DNA of 14,644 bases. Origin: Spirochaeta sp. (GTDB lineage Bacteria; Spirochaetota; Spirochaetia; DSM-27196; Alkalispirochaetaceae). The stretch lies in NCBI GenBank assembly GCA_027859055.1, contig JAQIBO010000488.1, positions 1 to 14,644 on the forward strand. The letters are read 5' to 3'. The position numbers and the translations under genes were made by a program. Positions 1 through 8,394 of the stretch are shown here, piece after piece (the first letter of the stretch is position 1; each line of letters opens with the position of its first letter). The notes beneath the pieces were generated by a model. The model worked only from the letters and a program-made list of their open reading frames with translations. It did no database searches and was not told the origin of the DNA.

Positions 1-1
1 G

Positions 2-1066
2 TCACGGATCATGGCCCCGATCGACTTAAAGCCGCTGCCGTTCATCTCCGGCCCGCGTGGCACTGCGCGCGTCGGTACCGCGGAGGAGGTGCTGGCGGCT
101 GCCCGAGAGGAGGTCCAAGGCACTCCCTTCGACCTGGTATACGCGGACCCGCCGTATAACATCCACCAGTACGGCGCCAACTATCACCTGTTGACCACCG
201 CGGTGCGGTGGGACTTTTACGACCCCGGACCGGTGGAGACGGGCAGTCGCGCCGGTATTCGGCGGGACCATATCCGCTCACCGTGGTGCAGCCGCCGAGC
301 CGGCCAGGCGCGCCACGCATTTGAGCGCTTTCTTGCGGCAGCCGACACCCGCTCACTTCTCATCTCCTATAACAACGACGGGATCATCGGAGCGCGGGAG
401 ATCGTTGATCTGCTGAGTGAGGACGGAATCAACACGGTGGAGGTTCTCCGGCGAGAGCACCAGAAATTTAAAGGTGGCAAGGCAACACAGGGGGCAATAC
501 GAACCGACGAATATCTGTTTGTCGTGCTCCGCGGTGTTCGCCAGAGCCGCGAAGCCCGCCTGCAGCGGCGTGCGCAGGTGGAGGAACTTGCTCTTTCCCG
601 CGCGACGGCAGACCGGTTTTTGATACCCAGCCGCTGGGAGGCGGCGGGAGGGACCGCTGTGGAGCAAAACGGCCCCGTTCCATGGACACTTTCCACCCCC
701 GCCGGCAGTCGTATAGCTGTGACCGAGGAGCTGCGCGTGGCGGAGATCACCGTCGTTCCGACGGCGGTAGACGGCCCCGCAAGACCAGGCGCCGTCGCCC
801 ACGATCCGGTTGCCGAAGTTGTCACCCTGGCGCACGCGAGCGATGGAACGATCGTTGCGGCGGTGGAAGAGCTGATCCTCCGGGAACAGTTCACGCCGGC
901 GATCGCCCTGCTGCAGCGCCTCAAGATCCGGAAGTACCGGAGCGACTTCCTCCGTCTTGCGGAGCGGCTCAGGGAGCACCCGTTGAGTGACGTGCAACGG
1001 CGTCGCCTTGAGGCGTTAATCCACCGCGTTACCGGCGAAACACCGCCTGAAGATCCACCCCGCTGA
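2..1066 (+). CDS. D12-class (Dam-like) adenine-specific DNA methyltransferase, 5'-partial
   Basis: This is the C-terminal part of a site-specific N6-adenine DNA methyltransferase of the D12 (MethyltransfD12) class. The catalytic motif IV DPPYN lies about 50 residues into the visible part. It is followed by HQYGANYHLL, the loop typical of this class, and later by SYNNDG. The N-terminal half, which carries the FxGG S-adenosylmethionine site, is not visible. The frame stays open from base 2 to the left edge, so the ATG at 11 is probably internal and the gene starts outside the window. After the catalytic domain there is a tail of roughly 200 residues with no motif I recognise, rich in Arg, Ala and Val. 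The stop codon lies 38 bp inside the convergent rimO gene. No restriction endonuclease partner is visible, so it could be an orphan regulatory methylase or part of a type II system to the left. Confidence 0.82.
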   Translation, partial: SRIMAPIDLKPLPFISGPRGTARVGTAEEVLAAAREEVQGTPFDLVYADPPYNIHQYGANYHLLTTAVRWDFYDPGPVETGSRAGIRRDHIRSPWCSRRAGQARHAFERFLAAADTRSLLISYNNDGIIGAREIVDLLSEDGINTVEVLRREHQKFKGGKATQGAIRTDEYLFVVLRGVRQSREARLQRRAQVEELALSRATADRFLIPSRWEAAGGTAVEQNGPVPWTLSTPAGSRIAVTEELRVAEITVVPTAVDGPARPGAVAHDPVAEVVTLAHASDGTIVAAVEELILREQFTPAIALLQRLKIRKYRSDFLRLAERLREHPLSDVQRRRLEALIHRVTGETPPEDPPR

Positions 1067-2354
1067 CACCGGTAGTCTCGGCGGTGATAACGCTCCCCGG
1101 CACAACCGTTTCCGGGCAGCCGTGAACCACCACCAGGCCGTCCACATCCGGCGCGTGCAACCGCGAGCGCCCCAGGGCGATTTCCGTTCCCTGAATGCGA
1201 TCCTCGACCAGGACGGTGTACTCTGCACCGACGCGGCGGCCAAGCCGGTCGGCAACGATCTGCTCCTGCCCTGCTTCGATCTCCGCCTTCCGCCGGGCGG
1301 ACAGTTGTGCAGAGACCGGGTCCCGCATCGCCGCCGCCGGGGTTCCGTCCTGAGCGCTGTACTCAAAGACGCCCACCCACTCCAGCCGGGCGGTCTCAAG
1401 AAACGAACGCAATTCGGCGATATCCTCATCGGTTTCACCGGGAAACCCGACGATAAAACTTGAGCGCAGCGCCGCATCGGGCAGGACCGCGCGAATACGC
1501 TGTATGAGTGCGAGGTACGCCGCAGCGTCGCCGGGCCGTCCCATCCGGCGCAGGACCGACCGGGACGCGTGCTGAAAGGACAGGTCAAAATAGGGCAGCA
1601 GGCGCGCGTCTGAGGCGGCGATTGCGAGGAGTTCTTCGGGAAACGTGTCGGGATACAAATAGAGCGGCCGCAGCCAGAACTCTCCCGGTTCTGCGAGAAG
1701 CGCTGAAATCAGCGCGGGAAATCCGTCGCCCCCGTCCCGCCACGCCGCAAGATCCTGGGCGATGAGGTTAAACTCAAAGATGCCCGCCGCGCGTAACTCG
1801 CGAAACTCGCGGAGAATATCACCGACAGGGCGCAGGCGCAGACGGCCCCGAATGGACGGGATGGCGCAAAAACTGCACGAGTGATTACATCCTTCGGCTA
1901 TCTTGATAAACGCGGAACCCGGGTGCGAGAGCAGGCGGTTCCGCGGATGAGCAGTGATGACCGGTTCACCTTCGGGGACCCAGACCAGCGGACCGTGTTC
2001 AGCATGATGATCGGTGATGCGACGGACAACTACATCGATACGGTGGGGTTCCCGATTGCCGAATACACCGGCGATCTCGGGCATACCCCCGGCCAGTTCG
2101 TCGGCGTACCGCTGGGCCATGCACCCGGCCAGGGTGACCGGCGTATCGGGATAGGCGTTCAGAAACGCCAGCGTGGTATCAATCGATTCCTGCTGCGCCG
2201 GTTCGATAAATCCACAGGTATTTATGACGATCAGATCCGCCTGCTCGGCGACATCGGTCCACGTCCAGCCGGCGTCTTCGAGGCGGGCGCCCATTACCTC
2301 CGCGTCAACCTGGTTTTTGGCGCAGCCGAGGTTCTCGATATATACGGAAGCCAT
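1029..2354 (-). CDS. rimO: Ribosomal protein S12 methylthiotransferase RimO
   Basis: A radical-SAM methylthiotransferase that adds a methylthio group to a conserved aspartate of ribosomal protein S12 in the cytoplasm. The 441-aa protein has the full family layout. The N-terminal domain (UPF0004) holds three cluster cysteines, C11 in NLGCAKN, C47 in INTCGF and C78 in AGCMAQ. The radical-SAM triad CxxxCxxC is at C156, C160 and C163 (EGCNHSCSFC). A TRAM-like domain ends the protein at about residues 375–441. The GCAKNQVDAE opening and the usual length separate it from MiaB. The ATG is preceded by a GA-rich stretch (GAGGCGGAG) at suitable distance. It is the last gene of the minus-strand cluster, 30 bp after the rodZ-like gene. 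Its 3' end overlaps the convergent methyltransferase gene. Confidence 0.95.
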   Translation of the reverse strand: MASVYIENLGCAKNQVDAEVMGARLEDAGWTWTDVAEQADLIVINTCGFIEPAQQESIDTTLAFLNAYPDTPVTLAGCMAQRYADELAGGMPEIAGVFGNREPHRIDVVVRRITDHHAEHGPLVWVPEGEPVITAHPRNRLLSHPGSAFIKIAEGCNHSCSFCAIPSIRGRLRLRPVGDILREFRELRAAGIFEFNLIAQDLAAWRDGGDGFPALISALLAEPGEFWLRPLYLYPDTFPEELLAIAASDARLLPYFDLSFQHASRSVLRRMGRPGDAAAYLALIQRIRAVLPDAALRSSFIVGFPGETDEDIAELRSFLETARLEWVGVFEYSAQDGTPAAAMRDPVSAQLSARRKAEIEAGQEQIVADRLGRRVGAEYTVLVEDRIQGTEIALGRSRLHAPDVDGLVVVHGCPETVVPGSVITAETTGVSGVDLQAVFRR

Positions 2355-2384
2355 TACCGCTCCGCCTCGTACTCGGGCGATTTG

Positions 2385-3497
2385 TCAGTACTGGGGTAGC
2401 AATTCAAGCTGGTAGCCGCCGTCCTCGGTTTCGCTCCATCGAATCACCGCAGCCACAACCTCTCCCTGGTCGCCAAGTTCCACCGGATTCCCGGCGACAC
2501 GGAGCCGAACGTTGCCCGCATTGGAGGCCCAGATACGGACGATGTCACGAACGCTGGTGCGAACGCGGTCGCCGTTCTGGAGGTAGCGTTCTTCCCGGGG
2601 GGTGTCGTCCACTTCCCAGCGGAACATCGTCAGACCGCGGAAATCCGCCTCAATGAAGTACTCCTGAAGGGTTGGAAACTGCGCAACCACCCGCGACTCT
2701 ACCTGTCGACTCGGTTCAATCGTCTGACCAAGGGCCAGCTCGGTACGTTCGGCGTCGGAGACGGCGGCGGCGGGCGGCTCTTCCGGCGCGTCCCGACCGA
2801 TCACCCGGTCAACCCGGACCACCACTGAGGGCGTCTCTCCCTCTTCGCGGTAAATCTGTCGAATGGAAACGCTGATGTCCGCGCTCCCCTCTCCGGTAAT
2901 ATCCAGAACGCGGCGTTCGCTACCGGCAAGGTGCACAATTCCCGCTTCACTCCCGATTGCAACGCGCTCACCAACTTCCACAAACTCGATAGTTGCGTTT
3001 TCACCGTCCACGGGAATCGCGATGCGGTCACCTTCAAGAAACCGGCGTTCCACAAACGGTTCATTCAGGACAAAGAGCTCATCCACCGCCTCTGCGGCAG
3101 TCTCTCCACCCCGGTCAAGAGAAGGGATCGTCACGACGCCGGTCAGAAAGAGCGCCAAAACACCGGCAACCACAAGAACCGCAAGGACGATCAGGATCGG
3201 CCCAAGCGGAAGCGGGCGACGAACCTTCCGGTCCAACAGCTCGTCGATCGGCGCCGGCTGCTCCTGAATCTTGATATTCTGATACAGCGAGACGATCTCT
3301 TCACCGGCCAGACCGAGATAGGAGGCGTAATTTCGGAGGAAGCCAAGCAGATACGCCTCGCCCGGAAACTGTTCAAAGTCCTCTTCCTCCATCGCTTCGA
3401 TAAAGCGACGGGTGATGTGCGTGTCCCGCACCACCTGCTCAACGCTGACGCCTTTGGCTGCGCGGGCAGATTTCAGTTTGGTACCGATCGAATCCAT
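2385..3497 (-). CDS. rodZ: RodZ-like cytoskeletal membrane protein (HTH – TM – C-terminal domain)
   Basis: A RodZ-family protein. In other bacteria RodZ links the MreB cytoskeleton to the inner membrane and helps keep cell shape. The 370-aa protein has a Cro/CI-type helix-turn-helix at about residues 5–70 (GTKLKSARAAKGVSVEQV, then FLRNYASYLGL). A short basic linker follows (RKVRRP, 90–95), then one membrane segment at about 99–124, and a long extracytoplasmic part. Its last 90 residues (FRWEVDDTPREERYLQNGDR and onward) resemble the DUF4115 domain usual for the family. The ATG lies 2 bp after the stop of the lolA-like gene, with GAGGG upstream inside that gene's end, so the two are probably translationally linked. 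The family assignment rests on architecture. The role in cell shape in this organism is inference. Confidence 0.82.
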   Translation of the reverse strand: MDSIGTKLKSARAAKGVSVEQVVRDTHITRRFIEAMEEEDFEQFPGEAYLLGFLRNYASYLGLAGEEIVSLYQNIKIQEQPAPIDELLDRKVRRPLPLGPILIVLAVLVVAGVLALFLTGVVTIPSLDRGGETAAEAVDELFVLNEPFVERRFLEGDRIAIPVDGENATIEFVEVGERVAIGSEAGIVHLAGSERRVLDITGEGSADISVSIRQIYREEGETPSVVVRVDRVIGRDAPEEPPAAAVSDAERTELALGQTIEPSRQVESRVVAQFPTLQEYFIEADFRGLTMFRWEVDDTPREERYLQNGDRVRTSVRDIVRIWASNAGNVRLRVAGNPVELGDQGEVVAAVIRWSETEDGGYQLELLPQY

Positions 3498-3499
3498 CT

Positions 3500-4174
3500 T
3501 CAGCCCTCGCGCTCAAAGAGAAAACTGTCAAACGTGTTGGCAGACGACGGGGCTTCATAGTCAAATCGACTGTCCGGGATGCCGCGGTTAACCACGACGT
3601 CTTCGAAATCGAACTGAATCTCTTCGTAACTTGCCGTAACGCCGATGATGCGTCGTATCAGCATGTCGTCATCCACAGAGATGATCAACTGCCGGTACCC
3701 TTCGTTGCTGTTGCGCCAGTTCAGGCGCAGCTTGATAACCATTTCATCCGAACCTTCGTCAAGCGGCACCGCTTCCGGGGTGTCGAGATAGGCGATGCTG
3801 TAATTCTGACGGAGCAGGTTCAGCCCCTGTTCGTTGGCCAGGGTGGCGATCGCACCTTCACTGCGACGCCTGAGGGACTGCTCCAGAACAACGTTATGCT
3901 CCGGGATGTACACCTGCAGGAGCTCCCCGTCGGAAACAAGCACCTGCCCCGCGGGCTCCTCAAAGTCCACGCGCACCTGATTGGGAATCCGGTACTCGAT
4001 CGTCCCGGTTGATTCACTCTCTTCCCGGGTGATCCGCAGCTCCGCGTGGTAGTCTTCCACCTCGCCGTAGCGGGCTGACAGCTCGTCAAAAAACGAGACT
4101 GCCGTCTGTATGTCCTGGGCGGTCAGTAAACCGACCGGTATGTGTAACAGTAATAGATATATCAGTATGCGCAA
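3500..4174 (-). CDS. lolA: LolA-like outer-membrane lipoprotein carrier
   Basis: A periplasmic protein of the LolA fold, which in Gram-negative bacteria carries lipoproteins from the inner to the outer membrane. The 224-aa product starts with a signal peptide (Arg2, then a hydrophobic run to about residue 18, probable cleavage after Ala19). The mature part has LolA features: an amphipathic helix near the start (AVSFFDELSARY), EYRIPNQVRVDFEEPAG, and VSDGELLQVYIPEHNVV, which matches the family's DG-x-x-x-W/Y-x-Y-x-P block. The start is TTG at 4174. There is no in-frame ATG that keeps a sensible signal peptide, and only a weak GGA lies upstream. It sits between the UVR-motif gene (84-bp gap) and the rodZ-like gene (2-bp gap). 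LolA homologues are divergent, so the exact cargo is unknown. Confidence 0.75.
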   Translation of the reverse strand: MRILIYLLLLHIPVGLLTAQDIQTAVSFFDELSARYGEVEDYHAELRITREESESTGTIEYRIPNQVRVDFEEPAGQVLVSDGELLQVYIPEHNVVLEQSLRRRSEGAIATLANEQGLNLLRQNYSIAYLDTPEAVPLDEGSDEMVIKLRLNWRNSNEGYRQLIISVDDDMLIRRIIGVTASYEEIQFDFEDVVVNRGIPDSRFDYEAPSSANTFDSFLFEREG

Positions 4175-4258
4175 TTTCTGTAATCCAATGGCACAATCGC
4201 CTGTTGGTAGTCTAATTACTTGTTCCCGTTTGTCAACATACCGGTCCGCAGATCCCCG

Positions 4259-5047
4259 TCATTGATCCCGCCGGCGAAGGGCGTCGCGAATGCGCGCGGC
4301 ACGCTCGTAGTCCTCAGCGTCAACCGCTTCCTGCAGCTCGTGCTCCAGCCGGCTGCGGGCAACTCCGGTAACCATAGTCGATGCGATCTGGTCGGAGGTG
4401 TCGGACGCGTCAGGGTCGGCATCGAGCTTGCGCACCAGCGTGCGCAGGTAATTCACCGACCGAATCCGTTCAAACTGGAACGCCGGACTGTCGATCTCCT
4501 CGAGCTCCTGAATGCGCTGTATCGTCATGTTGATCACCTCGTGGTAGTCCCCGGAAGACTCGCCCCGTTCAATCGCAATTGCCCGGGCGGCGGCGTTCAT
4601 TCGCAGTATGTACGGTTGAAACTGGAGGACCGCGTTCCGGGCGTCTTCGCTTTGGCAGTAGCGCTCAAGGAGATCACACAGCTGAAGGTTATGGTCGGTA
4701 TCACGCACCACCAGATCGTAGTATCCGAGCCGGAAGAGCAACAGGTACCGGTAGTAGTACAGAACCCCTTCGCTTTGCAGCTCCGCCGCCTCCGCAGTGG
4801 TAACAAGGAACCCCGCGTCACTGCCGGTTTCGACGATGTGTCGGCGGAGTCGGTCCTGAGTATGGGCGAGGACCGAATCGAATCCGTACGGCTGGGTCCC
4901 GTCGGGGCGGCCGTCCATTTCGTACTGTTCCACGCCGAGGGGCAGTCGAACCTGCATGACGCTGCGGCCGTCCTGAGCGACGATGATTCGCACGGCGTGT
5001 TCCGGGTCGTGCGGCCAGTTTGTAAGGAGGGCGGTCAGGTCATCCAT
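4259..5047 (-). CDS. UVR-motif (UvrB/UvrC-type) protein of unknown function
   Basis: A 262-aa soluble protein with a C-terminal UVR motif (LEHELQEAVDAEDYERAARIRDALRR, about 234–259). This is the short helical hairpin through which UvrB contacts UvrC and which also occurs in ClpC partners such as McsA. The rest is mainly helical with several Tyr-rich stretches (GVLYYYRYLLLFRLGYY) and has no nuclease or helicase motif, so it is not UvrB or UvrC. The start is set at the ATG at 5047 because AGGAG lies 5 nt upstream. A longer in-frame reading to 5122 has no such site and would add 25 residues. It is the first gene of the minus-strand cluster with lolA, rodZ and rimO, and is divergent from the UMP kinase gene. 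Its role cannot be named from sequence. Confidence 0.75.
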   Translation of the reverse strand: MDDLTALLTNWPHDPEHAVRIIVAQDGRSVMQVRLPLGVEQYEMDGRPDGTQPYGFDSVLAHTQDRLRRHIVETGSDAGFLVTTAEAAELQSEGVLYYYRYLLLFRLGYYDLVVRDTDHNLQLCDLLERYCQSEDARNAVLQFQPYILRMNAAARAIAIERGESSGDYHEVINMTIQRIQELEEIDSPAFQFERIRSVNYLRTLVRKLDADPDASDTSDQIASTMVTGVARSRLEHELQEAVDAEDYERAARIRDALRRRDQ

Positions 5048-5052
5048 AGCAT

Positions 5053-5057
5053 CTCCT
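5053..5057 (-). promoter_or_regulatory. Ribosome binding site that sets the UVR-gene start
   Basis: The minus strand reads AGGAG followed by 5 nt and ATG (5047). This strong site argues against the upstream in-frame start at 5122. Confidence 0.75.
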
Positions 5058-5148
5058 GTTAACAGTATACCCTGCGATACCGTTTCGACCACCATCTGCG
5101 GTTTAAAACCAGGTGTCCACAACCGTGCGGACGTTGTAGGATATCGAC

Positions 5149-5835
5149 ATGGTAGTCATATCTCTTGGCGGATCGATCGTCGTCCCCGACGCGCCGGACA
5201 GCGGATTGATTCGCGCCTACAAAACGGTTCTTGGCGATCACATCACATCCACGGGTGACAAGGTTATCCTGGTAATTGGCGGCGGTGCCGCGGCGCGACG
5301 CTACCAGGCGGCGTTTCGCGATGCCGGCGGCAAACTGGCTGACGCGGACGCGCAGGACTGGATCGGTATCATGGCTACCCGGCTCAACGCCGAGCTGATT
5401 CGTCACTCGCTGGCGCCGTACTGTCAGGACCCGGTGGTGTACGATCCAACCGGGCCAATCAGTTTTACCGGTTCTGTCCTGGTGGCGGCGGGGTGGAAGC
5501 CGGGATTCAGCACCGACAACGACGCGGTCTTGTTGGCGGAACGGTTTCACGCCACAACGGTTGTCAACCTCAGCAATATCGCCCAGGTGTATTCGGCGGA
5601 TCCCAAATTGGACGCCGCGGCAACTCCGTTGGAATCGGTATCCTGGGCCGAGTTTCGCGGGATCGTGGGGGATGAGTGGACACCGGGAAAGAATCTGCCC
5701 TTTGATACGGTGGCGACGAAGCGCGCCGCCGAGCTGCACCTGCGCGTGATCGCCGCTGATGGAAACGACCTGGATAACACCCGTAAAATCCTCGCCGGCA
5801 AGCCGTTTTTCGGGACGACGATCGGCCCGGCGTAA
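5149..5835 (+). CDS. pyrH: UMP kinase, archaeal/spirochaete type
   Basis: An amino-acid-kinase-fold enzyme that phosphorylates UMP to UDP in pyrimidine nucleotide synthesis. The 228-aa protein has the glycine-rich start VVISLGGSIVVPD, the phosphate loop VIGGGAAARRYQ (42–53), the UMP-site stretch GFSTDNDAVLLAE (119–131), and VVNLSNIAQVYSADPK (138–153). The form resembles the short archaeal-type PyrH rather than the usual bacterial one, which has a KLSGE start. This archaeal-type subfamily is known to include spirochaetes. AGGA lies 7 nt before the ATG. The gene is divergent from the UVR-motif gene (101 bp between starts) and convergent with the lipoprotein gene (17-bp gap). It is probably the housekeeping UMP kinase. 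Confidence 0.88.
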   Translation: MVVISLGGSIVVPDAPDSGLIRAYKTVLGDHITSTGDKVILVIGGGAAARRYQAAFRDAGGKLADADAQDWIGIMATRLNAELIRHSLAPYCQDPVVYDPTGPISFTGSVLVAAGWKPGFSTDNDAVLLAERFHATTVVNLSNIAQVYSADPKLDAAATPLESVSWAEFRGIVGDEWTPGKNLPFDTVATKRAAELHLRVIAADGNDLDNTRKILAGKPFFGTTIGPA

Positions 5836-5852
5836 TCGTGCGACAAACCGGG

Positions 5853-7439
5853 TCAGCCGCGCCGGTCAATCCGCTCAAGAACTGCGTTACTCACCGGATC
5901 AGGCAGGTAGTCCGCCGGTAGTGTCGTCAGAAACGACGCCAGTTGGAAATCCGGTAACTGTTCGGCAACGATAATCGCCCGGTCGTATGATCCGACATCC
6001 CGCCAGATCCGCGCAACGCGAAGCCGCGGAACCACTCCGTCTTCCAGCGGAATCTCCGGTATCCCGTCCATCGCGTCCACCGCCGCAACCGCTTCCGATT
6101 CGCGCCCGCCGTCAAGCAACGTTTTCGCCGCACGCAGAAGCACGCGGTTGTACTCGTCGACACTGACGATCAAGCCACGGATCCGATCAAACGCGTCGAC
6201 CGAGTCTGTCACATAAAATGCGGTCGTCAGATCCGCCAGGATGTGTTCGCGCTCAACCCCGCTCATTCCCGCCAGCGTCACCTGCGCCAGCAGGGTGCCC
6301 GCCGCCGTCTCGGCGTCCCAATCGGGGTCAGTTTCCGCGCGGCGCCGAATGAAATCCGCGGTCACGGTAGCGCGCATCGTGTTATCCGCTATCTGAGCCA
6401 TCTGTCGTTGCGCGTCATCATAGGTGTTCGCGGCCAGGTCCGGCATGGAACCGTCGTCAAGAACGATCGCAAGGTATCCATACGAGCGGGCTCGCATACT
6501 TTGGGGACTCACGTTGGTCAGAAGATCAAACGCCGTGTCAATCGCCGTCCGGTCCCCGGTCAGGACGTCCGTTCGGTCAATACTGCGAAGCGACTCGATC
6601 GCCTCCTCGATGCGAACAAACTGCGCTGCCTCAACCACAAGACCCGCAGCGGCGCGCCGCAGCGCCTGATCGATGAGGGATACGACATCTCCGGGACGAT
6701 CAAGGGCGACACTGAGCCGCGCCAGGCGTGCGTTCAGGCTCATGGCGACCAGCGAGGATTCCACGATTGGAACGATTGCGATCGCCTGTTGCACCACCGG
6801 ATTGAGTGTGCGCGGATCATCCCGGGCGGCGATAATATCCGCCGCATCGACAAGCGTCGCGGCGCGCACCGCGTCATCGTCGATCAGGTACAGCTCGTCA
6901 AGGGTCCGACGCACCGCGTCCTCTTCCAGGTTTGGGTTATCAAGTTGAAAATCGAGAACGTCAAGCAGCTTTTCGGCGCCGGTGGCGGCGTTCTGGTCGC
7001 CCAGCCGGGTAACTGCGTCGACGACATCGTCGGTGACGACGCGGGCGTCGGAAACAAATTGCTCGTCCTCACCGGCAAGTGCCTGCCACGCCCGGGCGTG
7101 ACGGAGCCGTGCGTCGATCTCCAGTGACGCGGAAGCGGAATCGGTGTTGGTGTCCACCGGCGCGGCGCGGCGCGCCGCAAATTGATCATTCAGGCGCCGC
7201 AGTGTCGCCTCAGCCCGATCAAGTCGTCCAATCTCAGTGAAGCCAAGTGCCGCGTCGCTGTATACGTGGAGAATCTCCGACAGTGTCGAATCCTGGACAA
7301 GCCGAAACGCGATGTCAAAGTGGCTCACGCCGGACACATAGGGGTCGGGTATCGGTATCGTCTCGCCGCCGGATCTGCACCCGGTCACAAGAAGAACGAG
7401 CGTAAGCGCGGTGAGCAGAATGTTTCGCCATCGCTGCAC
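5853..7439 (-). CDS. Large lipoprotein with helical repeats, unknown function
   Basis: A predicted lipoprotein of 528 aa that I cannot assign to a family. With a GTG start at 7439 it opens with a short basic n-region (QRWRN), a hydrophobic core and the lipobox VTGC, with the acylated Cys at about residue 21. The mature chain is almost wholly helical and acidic. Recurrent Ala/Asp/Arg helices resemble degenerate TPR or HEAT-type repeats, for example segments beginning ALGFTEIGRLDRAEATLRRL and ARIWRDVGSYDRAIIVAEQL. The frame stays open to 7625, but the extra residues would put a long hydrophilic tail before the signal peptide. A TTG at 7451, with GGGG 8 nt upstream, is an alternative start. It is likely anchored to a membrane facing the periplasm and may be a scaffold. 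The divergent 121-aa gene shares its upstream region. Confidence 0.7.
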   Translation of the reverse strand: MQRWRNILLTALTLVLLVTGCRSGGETIPIPDPYVSGVSHFDIAFRLVQDSTLSEILHVYSDAALGFTEIGRLDRAEATLRRLNDQFAARRAAPVDTNTDSASASLEIDARLRHARAWQALAGEDEQFVSDARVVTDDVVDAVTRLGDQNAATGAEKLLDVLDFQLDNPNLEEDAVRRTLDELYLIDDDAVRAATLVDAADIIAARDDPRTLNPVVQQAIAIVPIVESSLVAMSLNARLARLSVALDRPGDVVSLIDQALRRAAAGLVVEAAQFVRIEEAIESLRSIDRTDVLTGDRTAIDTAFDLLTNVSPQSMRARSYGYLAIVLDDGSMPDLAANTYDDAQRQMAQIADNTMRATVTADFIRRRAETDPDWDAETAAGTLLAQVTLAGMSGVEREHILADLTTAFYVTDSVDAFDRIRGLIVSVDEYNRVLLRAAKTLLDGGRESEAVAAVDAMDGIPEIPLEDGVVPRLRVARIWRDVGSYDRAIIVAEQLPDFQLASFLTTLPADYLPDPVSNAVLERIDRRG

Positions 7440-7571
7440 CCGAAACAGCAAAAGAGTACCCCACACCGGGTGTCGTCTCCGACCGTGATATTCTGGTTTC
7501 CCCGGGGTACACATCGTTCGGACGAACATAGGCGATTCACATCTTTTGGTCAACGAGATACACTTCCGGTG

Positions 7572-7937
7572 ATGTTTCGTTCGCAGAATTTCCTTGCCCA
7601 GGAACAACACCTCCACAAGACGCATCCTCCGGATTCAGAGGAGTATTTCGCGGCGCTCGCGGAATTGACCGCGCGGCACCTTCGCTCATTTCCGGAAACC
7701 ATGACCTCCGACATTATGGATTACGCGGTCGCCAACAGCGACGACACCGATAGCGCGGTGCGCGTCATCGCCGATATGATCGATCTGCTCTGGATGCAAT
7801 ACGATGACCACAACGATCCGCTCACTCACTCACAATGGGAGTACATCCGGGACGTTACCAACGAGTACGCCCTTGATCTCGACATGCCCCTGGTACAGTA
7901 TATTATGGAACGGGTGGTAGATCATGGTGCGATCTGA
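7572..7937 (+). CDS. Unknown small soluble protein (121 aa)
   Basis: A 121-aa acidic protein that I do not recognise. It has no signal peptide or membrane segment and looks fully helical (FAALAELTARHLRSFPETM, then AVRVIADMIDLLWMQYDD). The start is uncertain. The ATG at 7572 and an adjoining in-frame GTG at 7569 both lack a good ribosome site; only GAGA lies 9 nt before the GTG. The frame extends far upstream, but that part overlaps the lipoprotein gene antisense and has an out-of-character composition (Cys, Arg and His rich), so it is left out. The gene ends 21 bp before the DUF1761-like gene on the same strand, so the two are probably co-transcribed. Confidence 0.6.
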   Translation: MFRSQNFLAQEQHLHKTHPPDSEEYFAALAELTARHLRSFPETMTSDIMDYAVANSDDTDSAVRVIADMIDLLWMQYDDHNDPLTHSQWEYIRDVTNEYALDLDMPLVQYIMERVVDHGAI

Positions 7938-7958
7938 AAAAACTGGTATGATGACACG

Positions 7959-8351
7959 ATGTTGAACTGGTGGGCGGTCCTCGTCGGTGCATTTTTCAAT
8001 ATTGTTTTCGGATTTCTCTGGTACGGACCGATTTTCGGGCGTGCGTGGCGGTCGGTGACAAAACGGCAAGCCGACCCGGATCTCTCCCCCGGCCTGACCG
8101 CATACATCGTGGTGATTCTCGGTGCGGTTGTAAGTGCGGTGGTGCTGGCAACGGTGATCTCGTTCCTGCGCGTGTACACGTGGTGGAGCGGGATGATGTG
8201 GGGCGCGGCGCTCTCCTTCGGTTTTGCCGGTACGGCGATACTGACGCACGGGACGTTTGAGGGGCTCCGGCTGCGGCTCAGCGTTCTGTATATCGGGTAC
8301 ATGGTGATCGCGTATGCGGCGCAGGGCGCCCTGTTTGCGGTCTGGCGCTGA
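7959..8351 (+). CDS. DUF1761-like membrane protein
   Basis: A 130-aa integral membrane protein with four predicted membrane segments at about residues 3–24, 48–70, 78–98 and 107–128. The opening NWWAVLVGAFFNIVFGFLWYGPIFGRAW, with the W-Y-G-P-x-F-G-x-x-W block after the first segment, is typical of the DUF1761 family. No function is known for that family. It lies 21 bp after the 121-aa gene and just upstream of the tRNA-Leu promoter. The ATG has no strong Shine-Dalgarno sequence, which fits translation following the upstream gene. Confidence 0.78.
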   Translation: MLNWWAVLVGAFFNIVFGFLWYGPIFGRAWRSVTKRQADPDLSPGLTAYIVVILGAVVSAVVLATVISFLRVYTWWSGMMWGAALSFGFAGTAILTHGTFEGLRLRLSVLYIGYMVIAYAAQGALFAVWR

Positions 8352-8365
8352 GCGGGCGTAATACC

Positions 8366-8394
8366 TTGCGAAGTGCCGGGGATGTGTGTAATAT
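8366..8394 (+). promoter_or_regulatory. Sigma70-type promoter of tRNA-Leu
   Basis: TTGCGA (8366–8371) and TAATAT (8389–8394) are separated by exactly 17 bp. The expected start is near 8401, about 14 nt before the mature tRNA 5' end. No other gene could use it before the tRNA. Confidence 0.7.

Noticed and set aside
4216..5062. Long open frames antisense to the UVR-motif gene and elsewhere opposite real genes
   Set aside because: They mirror well-supported genes on the other strand, show no recognisable motif and have the Arg/Pro-rich composition of GC-rich shadow frames.
5064..5069. TATACT as the -10 box for the UVR-gene operon
   Set aside because: It is a good -10 by itself, but no -35 lies at 16–18 bp and the resulting transcript would start inside or after the ribosome site.
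7182..7571. Upstream extension of the 121-aa gene
   Set aside because: The extra part lies antisense to the lipoprotein coding region and is rich in Cys, Arg and His, unlike the rest. The start is placed at 7572.
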